Assembly: GCA_014529385.2 (NCBI GenBank)
Contig: CM043964.1
Span: 135,345,420-135,409,419, forward strand
Source: Adiantum capillus-veneris
Lineage: Eukaryota; Streptophyta; Polypodiopsida; Polypodiales; Pteridaceae
Direction of reading: 5' to 3'
DNA length: 64,000 bases
The notes beneath the pieces were generated by a model that searched no databases, was not told the DNA's origin, and worked only from the letters and a program-made list of their open reading frames with translations. A program made the translations under genes and the position numbers. Below, piece after piece: positions 9,362-19,999 of this stretch; position 1 is the stretch's first letter, and every line of letters starts with the position of its first letter.

Positions 9362-12170
9362 ATGGCCGTCAAAGAGATTTTGATTAACCTCAATGAAGGG
9401 ACGGGGCAAACAAACACACGTAGTTTTGTTATGGGGAGAGAGGGAGCTACATATGGGGAGCTCAAAGAAGAGATTGACTCTGGTGGTTTAGCTTCAAATG
9501 ACTATAGATTTTTGGGAGGCTCGCGCATGTTACCAACAAGTGGAAAACAAGAGCAGATATGGAAGGTGACCAGTGATGAGGTGACAATAGAGTACAATAT
9601 TGGTGTTGCATCCCCTACAAAGCGCCCTAGGGTAGATTCTAGTGGTGCATCCAATGAGGTGGATGGGAGATCCTCAACATGCCAGGCAGCAACAAGTGAG
9701 ACATATCCCTTTAGTTCTTCTTTTGATGCTTCGGTGGAAGAGAGAGAAGGAGAAGTTTGTATGAAGAGCATTCTTGCTACACGCTCCCAAGTCAAGAAGT
9801 GGGAACGAGATGTGAAGACTGCCAAAGAGAAGTTGTGATTCAAAGGGCACTCTGATAGGTTTACTCTAATGTCAAAGGATAAAGATGGGAGGGCTTTGTT
9901 TCAAATCTGTTGCAAAGAATGCGGGATTGCATATGGGTAGGGAGGTCCAGATACCATATACAATTTTATGAATTCACACTTGAAGGCCATAAATCACATG
10001 CGATCCATGGGGCTCCATGAAGCAAAAAGGTTGGACTCCCACACTGCAAGCCTAGAGGATCGGATTATTGCTAGAAACAAAGAGAAGGTGGTTGAGGCAA
10101 TGGAGGACGTCAATGCATTTGCAGAAGAGAGGAAATTAGAATTTAAATTGGTGCTTGAGACAATTGATGACTATAAGTCTACCTCTAAAGTCTTTATATA
10201 AGTGCAATGTTGATGGAAAATGGACTTTCCAAAGACGGGGTCTATCAAACAATGCATGATAGAGCACACAACCTCAAATGTGCATATTCAAGCTAGTGCT
10301 CCAAGTTTGAATAAAGGGACAAAGAAGGTTGGTTGTCCAAGTAAGTTCTCGGTACCTGATGAGCATCAGAAGGAGTTGACTGGATTTTTCAAACCAATCT
10401 CAGGTAAATTGCATTATTGACATTTTTATTAGTCTCAAAGATCTTCTGTTGACAAGCTTGATGAATGTGTGTTGTCGTTTCTAGTACGTTCCATGAAGTC
10501 ATCAAGTGCTCCAGAAAGAAATGAAGGTGAAGATATGCCATTCTAAGTACCTCTCTATCTTTTCATTGTACCACTTTTGAAGCAGTTTTTGATCAAACAA
10601 GAGTTTGTTGTTCTTTGCTTTCCTTTTTCTCCAAATAGAAGAAAAGATATATTCAACACTATGTTGGGGATTCTGGGAAAAATCATTCACATTTGAAGGA
10701 AACACAATTGATCTAAAACCATTTTTAGATGATAGTAGAGGGGGGGCAAATTGGTTTTGTGAACCAAACACCATAGGACGTTATATAAGGATCAATGCGT
10801 CATCGACATCTTGGGGACTTTTCGTCACAAAAATTGTAGCAGAGTAAGCATATTGGGAATGCCATTTGATGGGCTAATGTGTTCAAATTGCACCTCCATT
10901 CCCAAGGAACGGGATTTTCGGATGAGAGTCTATCGCCAATCCCAAGCAACACATAGTTGAGGGCTTAAAGATACAAGTTTCGGCAGAAGACTCGATTACA
11001 TGACTAACTCAGAGATTCTTGGCACAACACTATCTAGGTGTATCCTAGTTCCAAGGCTTAAGAAGCAACAGTGGTTCACAAAAACCAAAGTTGCAGAATT
11101 AAGTGTAAGAGTCAGGAACCTTCATGATACGATCTCCAAAGCCTTGGGAAGAGGAGATGTGAAAAATTTTTGCATGGATATAATCAATGCACACAACCTT
11201 GGTTTGTTTGAGGGAAAGCAAGCATTGTGGATATTTCTCATGGATATCTCGCAAAACATTAAAAGAGATCCCCAAGGGAAGAGTTACTCTGACACATCAA
11301 GGAGTCTCTTTGGGGCTCTTAAATTGTGGGGAGGTACAAGAATGCACAACTTTCTCTCTTTGAACCTTGGGGGACCTCATATTTCGACCATCATGAGGGC
11401 AACAAGGAAGTCCGTATTTTATAGAACAGGGATCAAGGAGGATATATTTCAACATACGTGGCTGATTTTTACAAGCATCAAATGGGTAGAAACAACATCC
11501 AGATGGGCAGCGTTCCTGTTATTATTGCCAAAGATGAGTCTCTTATAAACAGGATGGTTAGGTGGAATGCAAGGGATGATGAACTTGTCGGCTTTTGTGG
11601 AAGGAAACGAGAACACAATTGTGTACCAGATTTTGTGGTGGTCGTTGGTTCTAGTGAAGCCGGGTACAACAACATTGTTAAGGCATTCCATGCTAATATT
11701 ATTGCTCACTATGCATGGGCTCTTATTGCAAATCCACTTATTCATTGTCTACCAAATCTTGTCATGGTGGTCCAGCTGACATGTAACTGCAAATTTCATC
11801 AAAGTGCAATGGGATGCAGTAGAATTGCTTTGGAATAGGCATAATCAAAACATTGTAGGTTCTTTGATTGGTCATGATTCTGATGGGGATGCTCGAAGAA
11901 GGAAACTCATGAGAGATGACTACACTTCTCAAGTGGGTATTTGATTCTCTATTTCTTGGAAGGGGTGGCCATTAACAGCGAGCATAGATTATGATGGAAG
12001 TATCTTGGGATTCCATGACTCGAACTTCATCCATAATGGGAAAAAGTTGGTTAACCCTTTAGATAATGCTTCTAGAAGACTTGTCCTTGGCAAGGATATC
12101 TCTACATTGAATCATATTGCTCTTGTTTATCAACATTTTAAGGTCATCATGTAAGTCTTGTAGTTTGGTT
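9362..12170 (+). pseudogene. decayed intron-containing gene relic B, unknown family
   Basis: The first block, 9362-9838, starts MAVKEILINLNEGTGQ and includes a KRPRVD-type basic motif. After a stop it continues in frame with a Cys/His block (QICCKECG... HLKAINHM) that looks like a degenerate zinc finger. Further blocks are 9968-10201, 10220-10420, 10605-10847, 11000-11460 and 11458-11838, followed by a tail near 11940-12150 (DSNFIHNGKKLVNPLDNASR). Introns are visible: donor after CCAATCTCAG at 10402, acceptor tcgtttctag at about 10484, and acceptor ctccaaatag at about 10638. It is therefore not a processed copy. Several stops and frameshifts disable it. I do not recognise the family; a domesticated or autonomous DNA transposon gene is possible but unproven. 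Confidence 0.6.
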
Positions 12171-12683
12171 TGTGTCAATAGTTCAAGACAAGGTAAAGAA
12201 GAACTACAAAATGAAGACTTCTTTGAGGCGCAAAACCTCGCAAATAGCTTGGAACCACTCTCATTAGAAAAGATGCCTTTTGATGGTACATGAATGTGCC
12301 ATCATCATGGGGAAGGGCTAATGATAGCCCTTTTTTGGCTCTTCATAATTTCCATAGTGAACTATCTCACCCTACCAAAATCACCCAATCACTGTGGCTA
12401 TCTTTACCCTTTCACTGTACATAGGCGTGTGTGAGTTAGGGGACTTCTCCTATATCTCCTTAAAAACCCTCACTTAGCTAGTCACTGAGCTAGCTGAGCC
12501 AAAATAATAAATAAAAATAAAAGCCAAAATATATTATGGCCCTTTTGTGTATAAGTATTTCATTGTATATAAAGCCTAAATATATGGATCTTTTATTATA
12601 TTTATTTTTGGTATTTACATATATATGCCTAGGTGTGTGTTATTTACCTAAGTATGCTATGTACATTTACTCACCATTACCAT
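12171..12683. other. gap between relic B and Copia element
   Basis: AT-rich DNA with no convincing gene. A short imperfect dyad (gatggtacatgaatgtgccatc, near 12272) is present. The GTATT at 12684-12688 is the left target-site duplication of the Copia element. Confidence 0.5.
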
Positions 12684-12688
12684 GTATT

Positions 12689-12906
12689 TGTTACCATATA
12701 CATGTGGTAGTGATGTGTGTGAGCACACTTAGGACGATCGGGGCATTTTTTCCCTCTTTAGGCCTCGTGCATTGCATATACGCCCATCACTCTAGGAATA
12801 TCTATCATTTCATTGCACACTAAGTAATACACTCTCTGTTGTGTGCCTTAAGCTTTCTTTGTCTTCTCCAAGCTGTGTGTGTTTCCCTGCAACCCTAATT
12901 TCAACA
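12689..12906 (+). repeat. Copia 5' LTR
   Basis: It begins TGTTACCATATACATG and ends ccctaatttcaaca, 218 bp. It pairs with 17540-17767. Confidence 0.93.
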
Positions 12907-12908
12907 AT

Positions 12909-12920
12909 TGGTATCAGAGC
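12909..12920 (+). other. Copia primer-binding site (tRNA-iMet)
   Basis: TGGTATCAGAGC begins 2 bp after the LTR. It is the place where initiator-Met tRNA would prime minus-strand synthesis. Confidence 0.93.
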
Positions 12921-13267
12921 AGGTTGCGTCCTCTCGGGCTTAGTCGCCAGCAGCTCCAGCACATGCCTGCTCAATCTCTTCAATTTCGGTGAGCTTTAGA
13001 GAGCATTTGCAGGTTGAAAAAAAATTTGGATGAGCTCGTAGACCTCAGTGTGCTCAGATTTTTTATCGGGCTCATTTCGACCTCGGTTTCCACTACAGAT
13101 AATACTGCACATGCTATTTTGTCATTTTGTGTAAAATTTTTGTCATTGCTGTTTTCTGCATAACAGGTCCCTTACAGTCTTCTACGGTTTGTGCTATATA
13201 GCACGTGTGTTTTTGCTTTGTTTATCCTCTTTTCGAGCAGTTTTCACATCAGGTGCAACATTTACCA

Positions 13268-14210
13268 TGGCTGACAACAACACAGATGTGTTCAAGATGT
13301 TTGCTGCTGCTCATGACAAATTGGATGGAGACAATTACCCTATGTGGGCTTACACGATGCAACATGTTCTTGTGTCAAAGAGTGTCTAGAATATTGTGCA
13401 GGGCATTGATGTACGTCCTGGTTCTGAGGATGTAGGTGATATTGAAGATGCTGTAGGTCTTGCTGCAAGGATTGCTACTGTTAGAGTTGTTTTGCCTACG
13501 ATAGAACAAGCTCATTGAGATGTAAAGGATGCGCAGGCTTATGTGTTGAATGCGTTGTTTGTAAAGCGCACCATTACTCCTCATATTCATTCATCAAAAT
13601 CTGCAAAACAGGCTTGGGATATTTTGGCTAGTCTTTATGCAAGCCGCAATGGGGCTAAAATTGCATTGTTGCGTAAAGAGCTGGAATCAAAGATTATTCA
13701 TGAGGAAAATGAAATGGACACTTTCCTTGTTGGTGTCAAGGATATTAATGAGCAACTAATATTTGAAGGAGAAGTCATTTTTTACAGTTCACTCGTGAAG
13801 GTTGTTCTTGATGCTTTGCCAGATTCTTACCAAACTTTTGCTAGTACTTGGAGACTTATGACCCAAGGAAATCCTGAAGTTGTCAAGCTCGATGCATTAT
13901 GCACATTGCTATTGCAAGAGTCACTTTCGAGAAAAAGCAAGACTAGGCAACGTGCAATTGAATAGGCTTTTATTGCAGCTCAAAGAAAAGGTGGGAACAA
14001 CAATGTAACCACTTCTTATGGTTCTACTACAAGTGGAAAAACTTATGTTCCTAATGCTTCTATTGGCAGCACTTCGTATGGCAATTATGGTGATAAGGGC
14101 AAAAAGAAGATGCATTGCCATTATTAACTAACGATCACCTGATCAAGCAATGTCCAAAATTGAAGGCAAAAGAGGCTAAGAAGAAAGAGGTTGGATCCAC
14201 TACAACGTCC
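13268..14210 (+). pseudogene. gag: Copia gag, broken
   Basis: The start is MADNNTDVFKMFAAAHDKLD, followed by the typical gag pattern LDGDNYPMWAYTMQ, then KSAKQAWDILASLYAS and LESKIIHEENEMDTFL. Stops lie at 13387 (TAG), 13516 (TGA) and 13963 (TAG), all in the same frame. A degenerate zinc knuckle near 14110-14155 (MHCHY ... HLIKQCPK) is split by a frameshift. The protein would have been the nucleocapsid precursor that packages element RNA in cytoplasmic particles. Confidence 0.88.
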
Positions 14211-14289
14211 ACTACAAGTGCAGCAATTGTAGAGTTTTCTATCAAAGGAGATTTTGATGTTGATGTTGATGCAGAATGGGCATTTAGTG

Positions 14290-14681
14290 TAAAGTGCACT
14301 TATGATCCTATTATCCAGGATGCATGTATGTCAGTTGCTGCAGATTCACATGTGCGGTATTTTGACAGTGGTGCTACAAAGCACATTACCTCACATCGTG
14401 ATTTGTTTACCTCTATTGAGTTTGTCCCTCATGGAAATACGATGACTTGTGCCAACAATGCCTCTTATCTTGTTCAAGGAGTTGGAAAGATTGTGCTTAT
14501 TACTACAAATGGCAGTTCTTTCACAATTGTTGATACACTTCATGTACCTAGGATCAAGAAGAATCTTTTATCTGTATTTGCACTTGCTAGACTTGGACTT
14601 GTAGTCAAATTTGTGGATGATAGATGTACAGTTCATGATCTCAGTTTTGGTGATGAAATTATTGTATCTGGCCTTTTGTGA
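14290..14681 (+). pseudogene. Copia aspartic protease region
   Basis: The motif RYFDSGATKHIT carries the D-S-G catalytic triplet of retroelement aspartic proteases, followed by HVPRIKKNLLSVFALARLG, the usual end of this domain in Copia. The frame is open from the knuckle to a TGA at 14679. The enzyme would process the polyprotein. Confidence 0.85.
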
Positions 14682-15640
14682 TGTGGGTTATGTAAGCTCA
14701 CTTTGTATGACAAGTGTGGACAAAATTTTGCAAATGCACTTGCAGATTCAAGGGTTGTTTCAGATGAAAAACTGTGGCATGCACGTTTTGGGCATCTGAA
14801 TTTTGCCAATTTGCTGCGTTTGCAAAACTCTGATATGGTTGCTTCTTTGTTGCCTCTTGAAGCACCTATCAAACATGTTTGAAGGCTGTATTTTGGTAAA
14901 ATGCAGTGTGCTAAGTTTCCAAAGGATGGGTCAGTTTGTGCTACATGAAGATTGCAGCTTGTGCATAGTGATGTTTGTGGGCCTATGCAAACTCCGTCCT
15001 TGGGAAATTACTTGTACTTTGTGACTTTCATTGATGACTACTCCAGGCATGCACGGGTATATACGTTGAAAGCTAAGTCTGAAGTGTTCATGTGCTTCAA
15101 GCAATTTCTTTCTATGGCTGAAAATGTCTCAAAATGTACTATGGGCACCCTCCATTCCGAACAAGGGGGGGAGTATATGTCTCATGAATTTAATGCATTG
15201 CTAGTCGTGGGATAAAACACCAATGTACAGTTCCATATACGCCTCAGTAAAATGGTGTTGTTGAGAGGAAAAATAGGTCTCTTACAGAACTGGCAAGATG
15301 TATGGTCAAGAGTCAAGCTTTACCGGATCCATTTTGGCTCGAGGCTCTCATGTGTGTGACTTATGTACTCAACACGCGTCCTACAAAAGCATTGCAGTCT
15401 ATGACTCCATATGAAGCATGGCATGATAGAAAGCCATCTATTGAGCACATGCGTGTTTTTGGCTATTTGGATTATGGTTTAGTGCCACAAGTGTAGCACA
15501 AAAAACTGGATGATAAGGCTATCAAATGTATTTTTGTTGGTTATAGTGCTGAAAGCAAAGATTAGACGTTGTACCATTCGCAAACAAAGTGTATTTTGGT
15601 CTCGCGTGATGTTGTGTTTGTGGAAGATTCTGTTCAACCT
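14682..15640 (+). pseudogene. Copia integrase, broken, altered DDE
   Basis: The pre-integrase segment shows LWHARFGHLNFANLLRL. The core has LVHSDVCGPMQTPSLGNYLY with the first catalytic Asp, then LHSEQGGEYMS where the second acidic residue is Glu rather than the usual Asp, then NGVVERKNRSLTELARCM with the catalytic Glu. Stops lie at about 14879, 14946, 15248, 15494 and 15563, and there is a shift near 15200. Integrase would insert the cDNA into chromosomes; this copy could not. Confidence 0.88.
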
Positions 15641-15699
15641 TTGTTGTCATGTACTAGAGACAGTAATGTAAGCTAACATGACGTTTATGACACTTTGTT

Positions 15700-17400
15700 G
15701 CCTCGTGTTAGTGGTGGAAGTATGAATGTAAATTCCAATGAGGCAAATGTACAGACTATGGGGGTTTCTGAAAATGTTACAGATCAACCAATTATTGATG
15801 CAGATGAGCAGGCTAGAGGTATGCCAAAATGGTGGGTGCATAGTTTGCGTGGTGACAGTAAATTGGATGCACCTTTGTCTAGTCGTACTCATTCATGTTC
15901 TTTCCATGCCTCTTATGCATCAGATTGTTATGCTTTGGCTATGTCTAGCTTATATGATGTTGAGGAACCTCTGTCTTTTGATGAATCATAGAATTCAGAA
16001 AATTGGATGGGTGGCATGCAATCAGAATATGATGCACTTATAGAAAATGACACATGGACTTTATGTGATTTTCCTCCTGGCAAAAAGGCCATTGGTACAA
16101 AGTGGGTTTACAAGTTGAAACGCAAGCCGGATGGTGAGGTGATCGCTATAAGGCTCGACTTGTTGTTTGCAAAAGGCTATGCGTAGCAACAAGGCATAGA
16201 TTATGAAGAGACTTTTCCTCCCACTTGTTGTATGACTACTGTTTGTTTTCTATGTGCATTGGCAGCTCATTTTGGTTGGGATGTACATCAATCAGACATT
16301 GTTACTACTTTCTTGAATGGTGACATATTTGAGGAAGTTTATGTAACACAGCCTCGTGGTTTTGTCAAGAAAGGACAAGAGGACAAAGTGTGCAGATAAG
16401 GCTTTGTATGGGTTTAAGCAATCTCCTCGTGCTTGGTATGAAAAAACTGACACTCAATTGGTTAAACGAGGCTTTTGTAACATTCCAACAGAAAGCACAT
16501 TGTATGTCAAGGGTGAGGGCAATGTACTTCTCATTGTTGTTCTTTATGTGGATGATTTGTTGATCATTGGTCCCAATGAGGCACATATTTAAGGTTGATT
16601 TGAATGCTACTTTCAAGATGAAAGATATGGGGTTGTTGCATCATTACTTGGTCATACAGTTTAAGCAATGTGATGGTGGTATTGCCTTGTGTCAAAAAAG
16701 TTACATAGAGACATTGCTATGTAAGTTTGGATTTATGGATTGCAAACATATTTCCACTCCCATGGAAACAAGTTTGAAATTGAGGCGACATGATGCTAGT
16801 GATCCTGTTGATGTGACTCATTTATGTATGCAACACGAGGCCAAATATCCAGTTTGCAATCTCATAGGTCAGCAGATTTATGCATAGCCCAAGGTCTAAG
16901 CATTGGTAGGCTGTCACGACGACTTTCCACTACTTGAGTGGCACTTTACATCTTGGCTTGTTTTATCCCAAGGGGGGATCATTGCCGCCAGACTTACATG
17001 GTTTTTCATACTCAGATTGGGCTGGTTATTTTGACACGCGAGTGTCCACAAGTGGTTTTTGTTTCATGCTTGGCAGTTCATGTATATCATGGTTGAGCAA
17101 GAAGCAACCTACTATGGCCACTTCTAGTTGTGAGGCTGAGTACAGGGCAGTCTTCACAGCTACACGTGAGTGTGTATGGCTCAGACGCCTTATGGATGAT
17201 TTGGGTGTTGGACAGGATACTCCCAACAGTATCTACACTGACAGTCAGAGCAATTGGCAATTGCGAGGAACCCAATTTTTCATGCTCTCACAAAGAACAT
17301 TGAGGTGCATTACCACTATGTCAGGGAGAGGCTCTTAGCAGGAGAGATCAGCCTGGTTTATGTGCCAACATAGGACAACCCTGCAGATTTTTTCACAAAG
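15700..17400 (+). pseudogene. Copia reverse transcriptase / RNase H, broken
   Basis: RT motifs in order: KKAIGTKWVYKLKRKPDGEV, IDYEETFPP, VHQSDIVTTFLNGDIFEEVY, ALYGFKQSPRAWYEK, and the catalytic LYVDDLLIIG box near 16545-16575. RNase H follows with FSYSDWAGYFDTRVSTSGFC, SWLSKKQPTMATSSCEAEYR and the end DNPADFFTKAL at about 17374. Stops lie at 15989, 16184 and 17371, with shifts near 16140, 16385 and 16590. The enzyme copied element RNA into DNA in the cytoplasmic particle. Confidence 0.9.
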
Positions 17401-17527
17401 GCACTATCGTGAGAAGTTTGAAGCTTTTCGCAAAGCTTTGGGCTTACTCCTCTTTGTGGACTGATCATGTCCTCAGGGCATGGCACTTCTCGTTACTCAT
17501 GTGCCAGCTCTCGTTCACTACATCACT

Positions 17528-17539
17528 CCAGGGGAGATT
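17528..17539 (+). other. Copia polypurine tract
   Basis: ccaggggagatt directly precedes the 3' LTR. It is the expected plus-strand primer position. Confidence 0.85.
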
Positions 17540-17767
17540 TATTAACATATACATGTGGTAGTGATGTGTGTGAGCACACTTAGGACCGTCGAGGCATTTT
17601 TTCCCTCTTTAGGAGGTTTTTTCCCCCGTGCATTGTATATACACCCATCACTCTAGGACTATCTATCATTACATTGTACACTAAGTAAAACACTCTCTAT
17701 TGTGTACCTTGAGCTCCCTTTGTCTTCTCCAAGTTGTGTGAGTTTCCCTGCAACTCTAATTCCAACA
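17540..17767 (+). repeat. Copia 3' LTR
   Basis: Begins tattaacatatacatgtgg and ends caactctaattccaaca. It carries a few extra bases (taggaggttttttccccc) relative to the 5' LTR. The first dinucleotide is TA rather than TG. The right target duplication GTATT follows. Confidence 0.93.
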
Positions 17768-17772
17768 GTATT

Positions 17773-18667
17773 TTATAAAAAAATCATTTCATGCAAGCTT
17801 CTCTTACTTTTGGTGGTGTGAATCCACTCCAAGAAAAAACCTCAAAAATACCTTTCGCCATCAGTCATTGCCTTTCACTAAATTCCTATTTCCTATAGGT
17901 ATTATGTCTTACCTCTTGTAAATAAATATACATCAATAAAAACAAACAAGGGCCCTCCTCATTTGATTCCTTATATTTTTATATATTTACTATATATATA
18001 TAGCTCACACTATTTCAGATTCCATGAATTATTTATATATACTAGCCTGTTTTTTTATCATATCCATATATTATATTTGTGCATAATCCACAACCATGCA
18101 TGTTTTCAAACCTCTAGAAATCTATTAGGTCATGCTCTTACGCAAGGAGGGCTTACCTTTGGAGCCTTATGCAAATTCAACAAAAAGGGGGCGAGTGAAG
18201 ACTTTTTTGTAAAGAGAAATAGACATTTGGTGGGATTGTTTATATCCATCTCCACTTCAAATTTGAAGTGGTGATTAAAAGATAAAATGTGAACCAAGAG
18301 TTGAATAATCACCTCAAAAAATTTGATAATTTTCGGAGCTATCACTAGTGAGATAAGATTTTTTTTATGGACCCCAGTTAGCCCACTTTTCTCACAAGTA
18401 GCCAATAATCTTCTCTCACCTCCTTCCCTACTTCCACACACACACACACTCTCATTTCTCTCTATTCCTCACTCAAATCTGCAACTTCCATGGTTTTCTC
18501 TCACCCTCTTCACCATTAGCCTCCCCTCTCACACCCATAGCTCTCTTTTGAAACTCTACCTACATCCATAATCTCCATATCTCTCTCTATTACTCCCATA
18601 CTACAATTTTATTCTACCCTTTCAAGAATGCATAAAAAATCAGCAACCTAACCATAATCTTTGCAAA
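17773..18667. other. spacer with pyrimidine-rich tract
   Basis: No gene is recognised. From about 18410 to 18620 the plus strand becomes CT/CA-rich (including a short CA run at 18437-18449), resembling a plant 5' untranslated leader ahead of the ATG at 18668. Confidence 0.4.
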
Positions 18668-18775
18668 ATGGGGTTTTTTATCAACAAAATCCTCATTCTC
18701 TTTGTGGTGATTCAACTATGGCGGCAGCATGAAAAGAAGAAGAAGAAGAAGAAGAACGGCGGTCACTTTCAATAA
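18668..18775 (+). CDS. possible 35-aa small protein or first exon
   Basis: The ORF starts MGFFINKILILFVVIQLWRQ, giving a short hydrophobic stretch after a Lys, and continues into a run of seven or eight Lys encoded by an AAG repeat, ending NGGHFQ. It follows a long pyrimidine-rich tract, and a strong splice-donor consensus (cgGGTGAGTcc) lies at about 18785, just after the stop. It could be a secreted or membrane microprotein, or an upstream ORF in a spliced leader. No family is recognised and the AAG run may be plain slippage. Confidence 0.2.
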   Translation: MGFFINKILILFVVIQLWRQHEKKKKKKKNGGHFQ

Positions 18776-19049
18776 TCTACGCACGGGTGAGTCCAAGATT
18801 CCTCAAAGATTCACCATCTCAAGGGTACACCCATCTCATTCACCCCTCTTTTCTCATCCTTCAAGTCATTTTACCCATTGTAGATAAATTACTACCTTTT
18901 TTAAGTAATTGCTAACACTAACTACTAACTACTAACACAAACACCCATTAACCCAACTCTAAAAAGCACCTTCCCTCAAGACATGTACATATAACCAAAC
19001 CCTCTCTCTCTCATCTCTCTCTCTCTCTCCCCCCCCCCCCCTTTAAAAC
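18776..19049. repeat. CT-rich spacer, (CT)n and C run
   Basis: CT-rich DNA ends in a short CT array (about 19001-19028) running into a C run at 19029-19041. The decayed Ty3 coding sequence on the minus strand fades out directly at this junction. Confidence 0.8.
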
Positions 19050-19980
19050 TTTATGCATCCTACAACATAGACTGATGCATCCACATAGACATGGAAGATT
19101 TTGTTCCAGTCAGGGTTTGCATAATTGGAGCAGAAATTAATCCTTGCTTCAATTTCTAAAAATTCTTCTCACATTCTTCCTGCGACTCGAACTTGGCAAT
19201 GAGAGCATACAAAGGCTTAGCTATAACATCATACGTGTATATGAAGCGTCTATAATACCCGCCATGGCCCATAAATGCTTGTACTTAGTTTACTTAAGTT
19301 GGTCTTGGAAGTGCATCAATCACCTGTATCTTATCTTGATTAGTGGAAATCCCATTTTTGGACACAATCTATCCCAAGATTTTACCTTGCTTTACTATGA
19401 AGACACATTTCTCAGGGTTTAAGAAAATACAATAAGATCTGCACACTTCTCAAACACTTTCTCCAAGTGTGTTATGTGCTCACTCCTCAACTTAGAATGC
19501 ACGCATAGATCATCCATGTATATTTCCAAAAATTGCATTAGATACTCCTTGAATGCATGACTCATTAGTCTTTGAAAGGCGGCAGTGCATTGGTCAAACC
19601 AAAAGGCATCACCCTGTATGCAAATATGCCCCACTTTGTTGCAAAATCCATTTTATGTTGATCTTCTAGTTTACTTGGTTGTAGCCTGAGAATCGGTCTA
19701 AGAAACTATAAGCCTCTTTCCCTACAACTCTCTCGATCACATGATCTGTTATCGTTAAGGGATAGTTGTCTCTAGTGGTAGGAGCATGTACCGGTTTAAG
19801 TTCTATACAGAGCCGTAACTTTCCATTCTTTTTGGGCACTACCACAATAAGGGATACCCAATTAGTGTGTCCATTCTCATAGATAAACTTAGAATCCTTG
19901 AGTTTGTCTATCTCCTCCTTAATCTTTTTGGCAATGTCACATTGTATGTATAAGGACGTTGTCTGCGAGGGTGGCATCAC
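19050..19980 (-). pseudogene. Ty3/Gypsy reverse transcriptase and RNase H start
   Basis: Blocks in order on the minus strand: DKLKDSKFIYENGHTNWVSL, VVPKKNGKLRLCIELKPVHA, NYPLTITDHVIERVVGKEAY, SFLDRFSGYNQV, then after a break AAFQRLMSHAFKEYLMQFLE and the catalytic IYMDDLCVHSK box (about 19500-19520). Downstream come the connection (GYYRRFIYTYDVIAKPLYAL) and an RNase H beginning (HVYVDASVYVVGC) near 19060-19110. Stops and shifts interrupt all of it. The enzyme would have copied element RNA to DNA. Confidence 0.9.
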
Positions 19981-19999
19981 TCTTAAGGGATATCATGTG

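Larger units (their letters stand above)
12689..17767 (+). mobile_element. complete Ty1/Copia LTR retrotransposon, inactive
   Basis: All structural parts are present in order: 5' LTR, iMet primer site, gag, protease, integrase, reverse transcriptase and RNase H, polypurine tract and 3' LTR. GTATT flanks both ends (12684-12688 and 17768-17772), proving a simple insertion of 5,079 bp. The gag-protease-integrase-RT order defines the Copia superfamily. The reading frame is broken by at least ten stops and several shifts, so it cannot make its proteins. The LTRs differ by substitutions and a roughly 10-bp length difference, so the insertion is not recent. Confidence 0.95.

Noticed and set aside
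12689-17767. Endogenous virus rather than retrotransposon
   Set aside because: Gene order, tRNA-iMet primer site, short LTRs and lack of an envelope-like frame are typical of a Copia retrotransposon.
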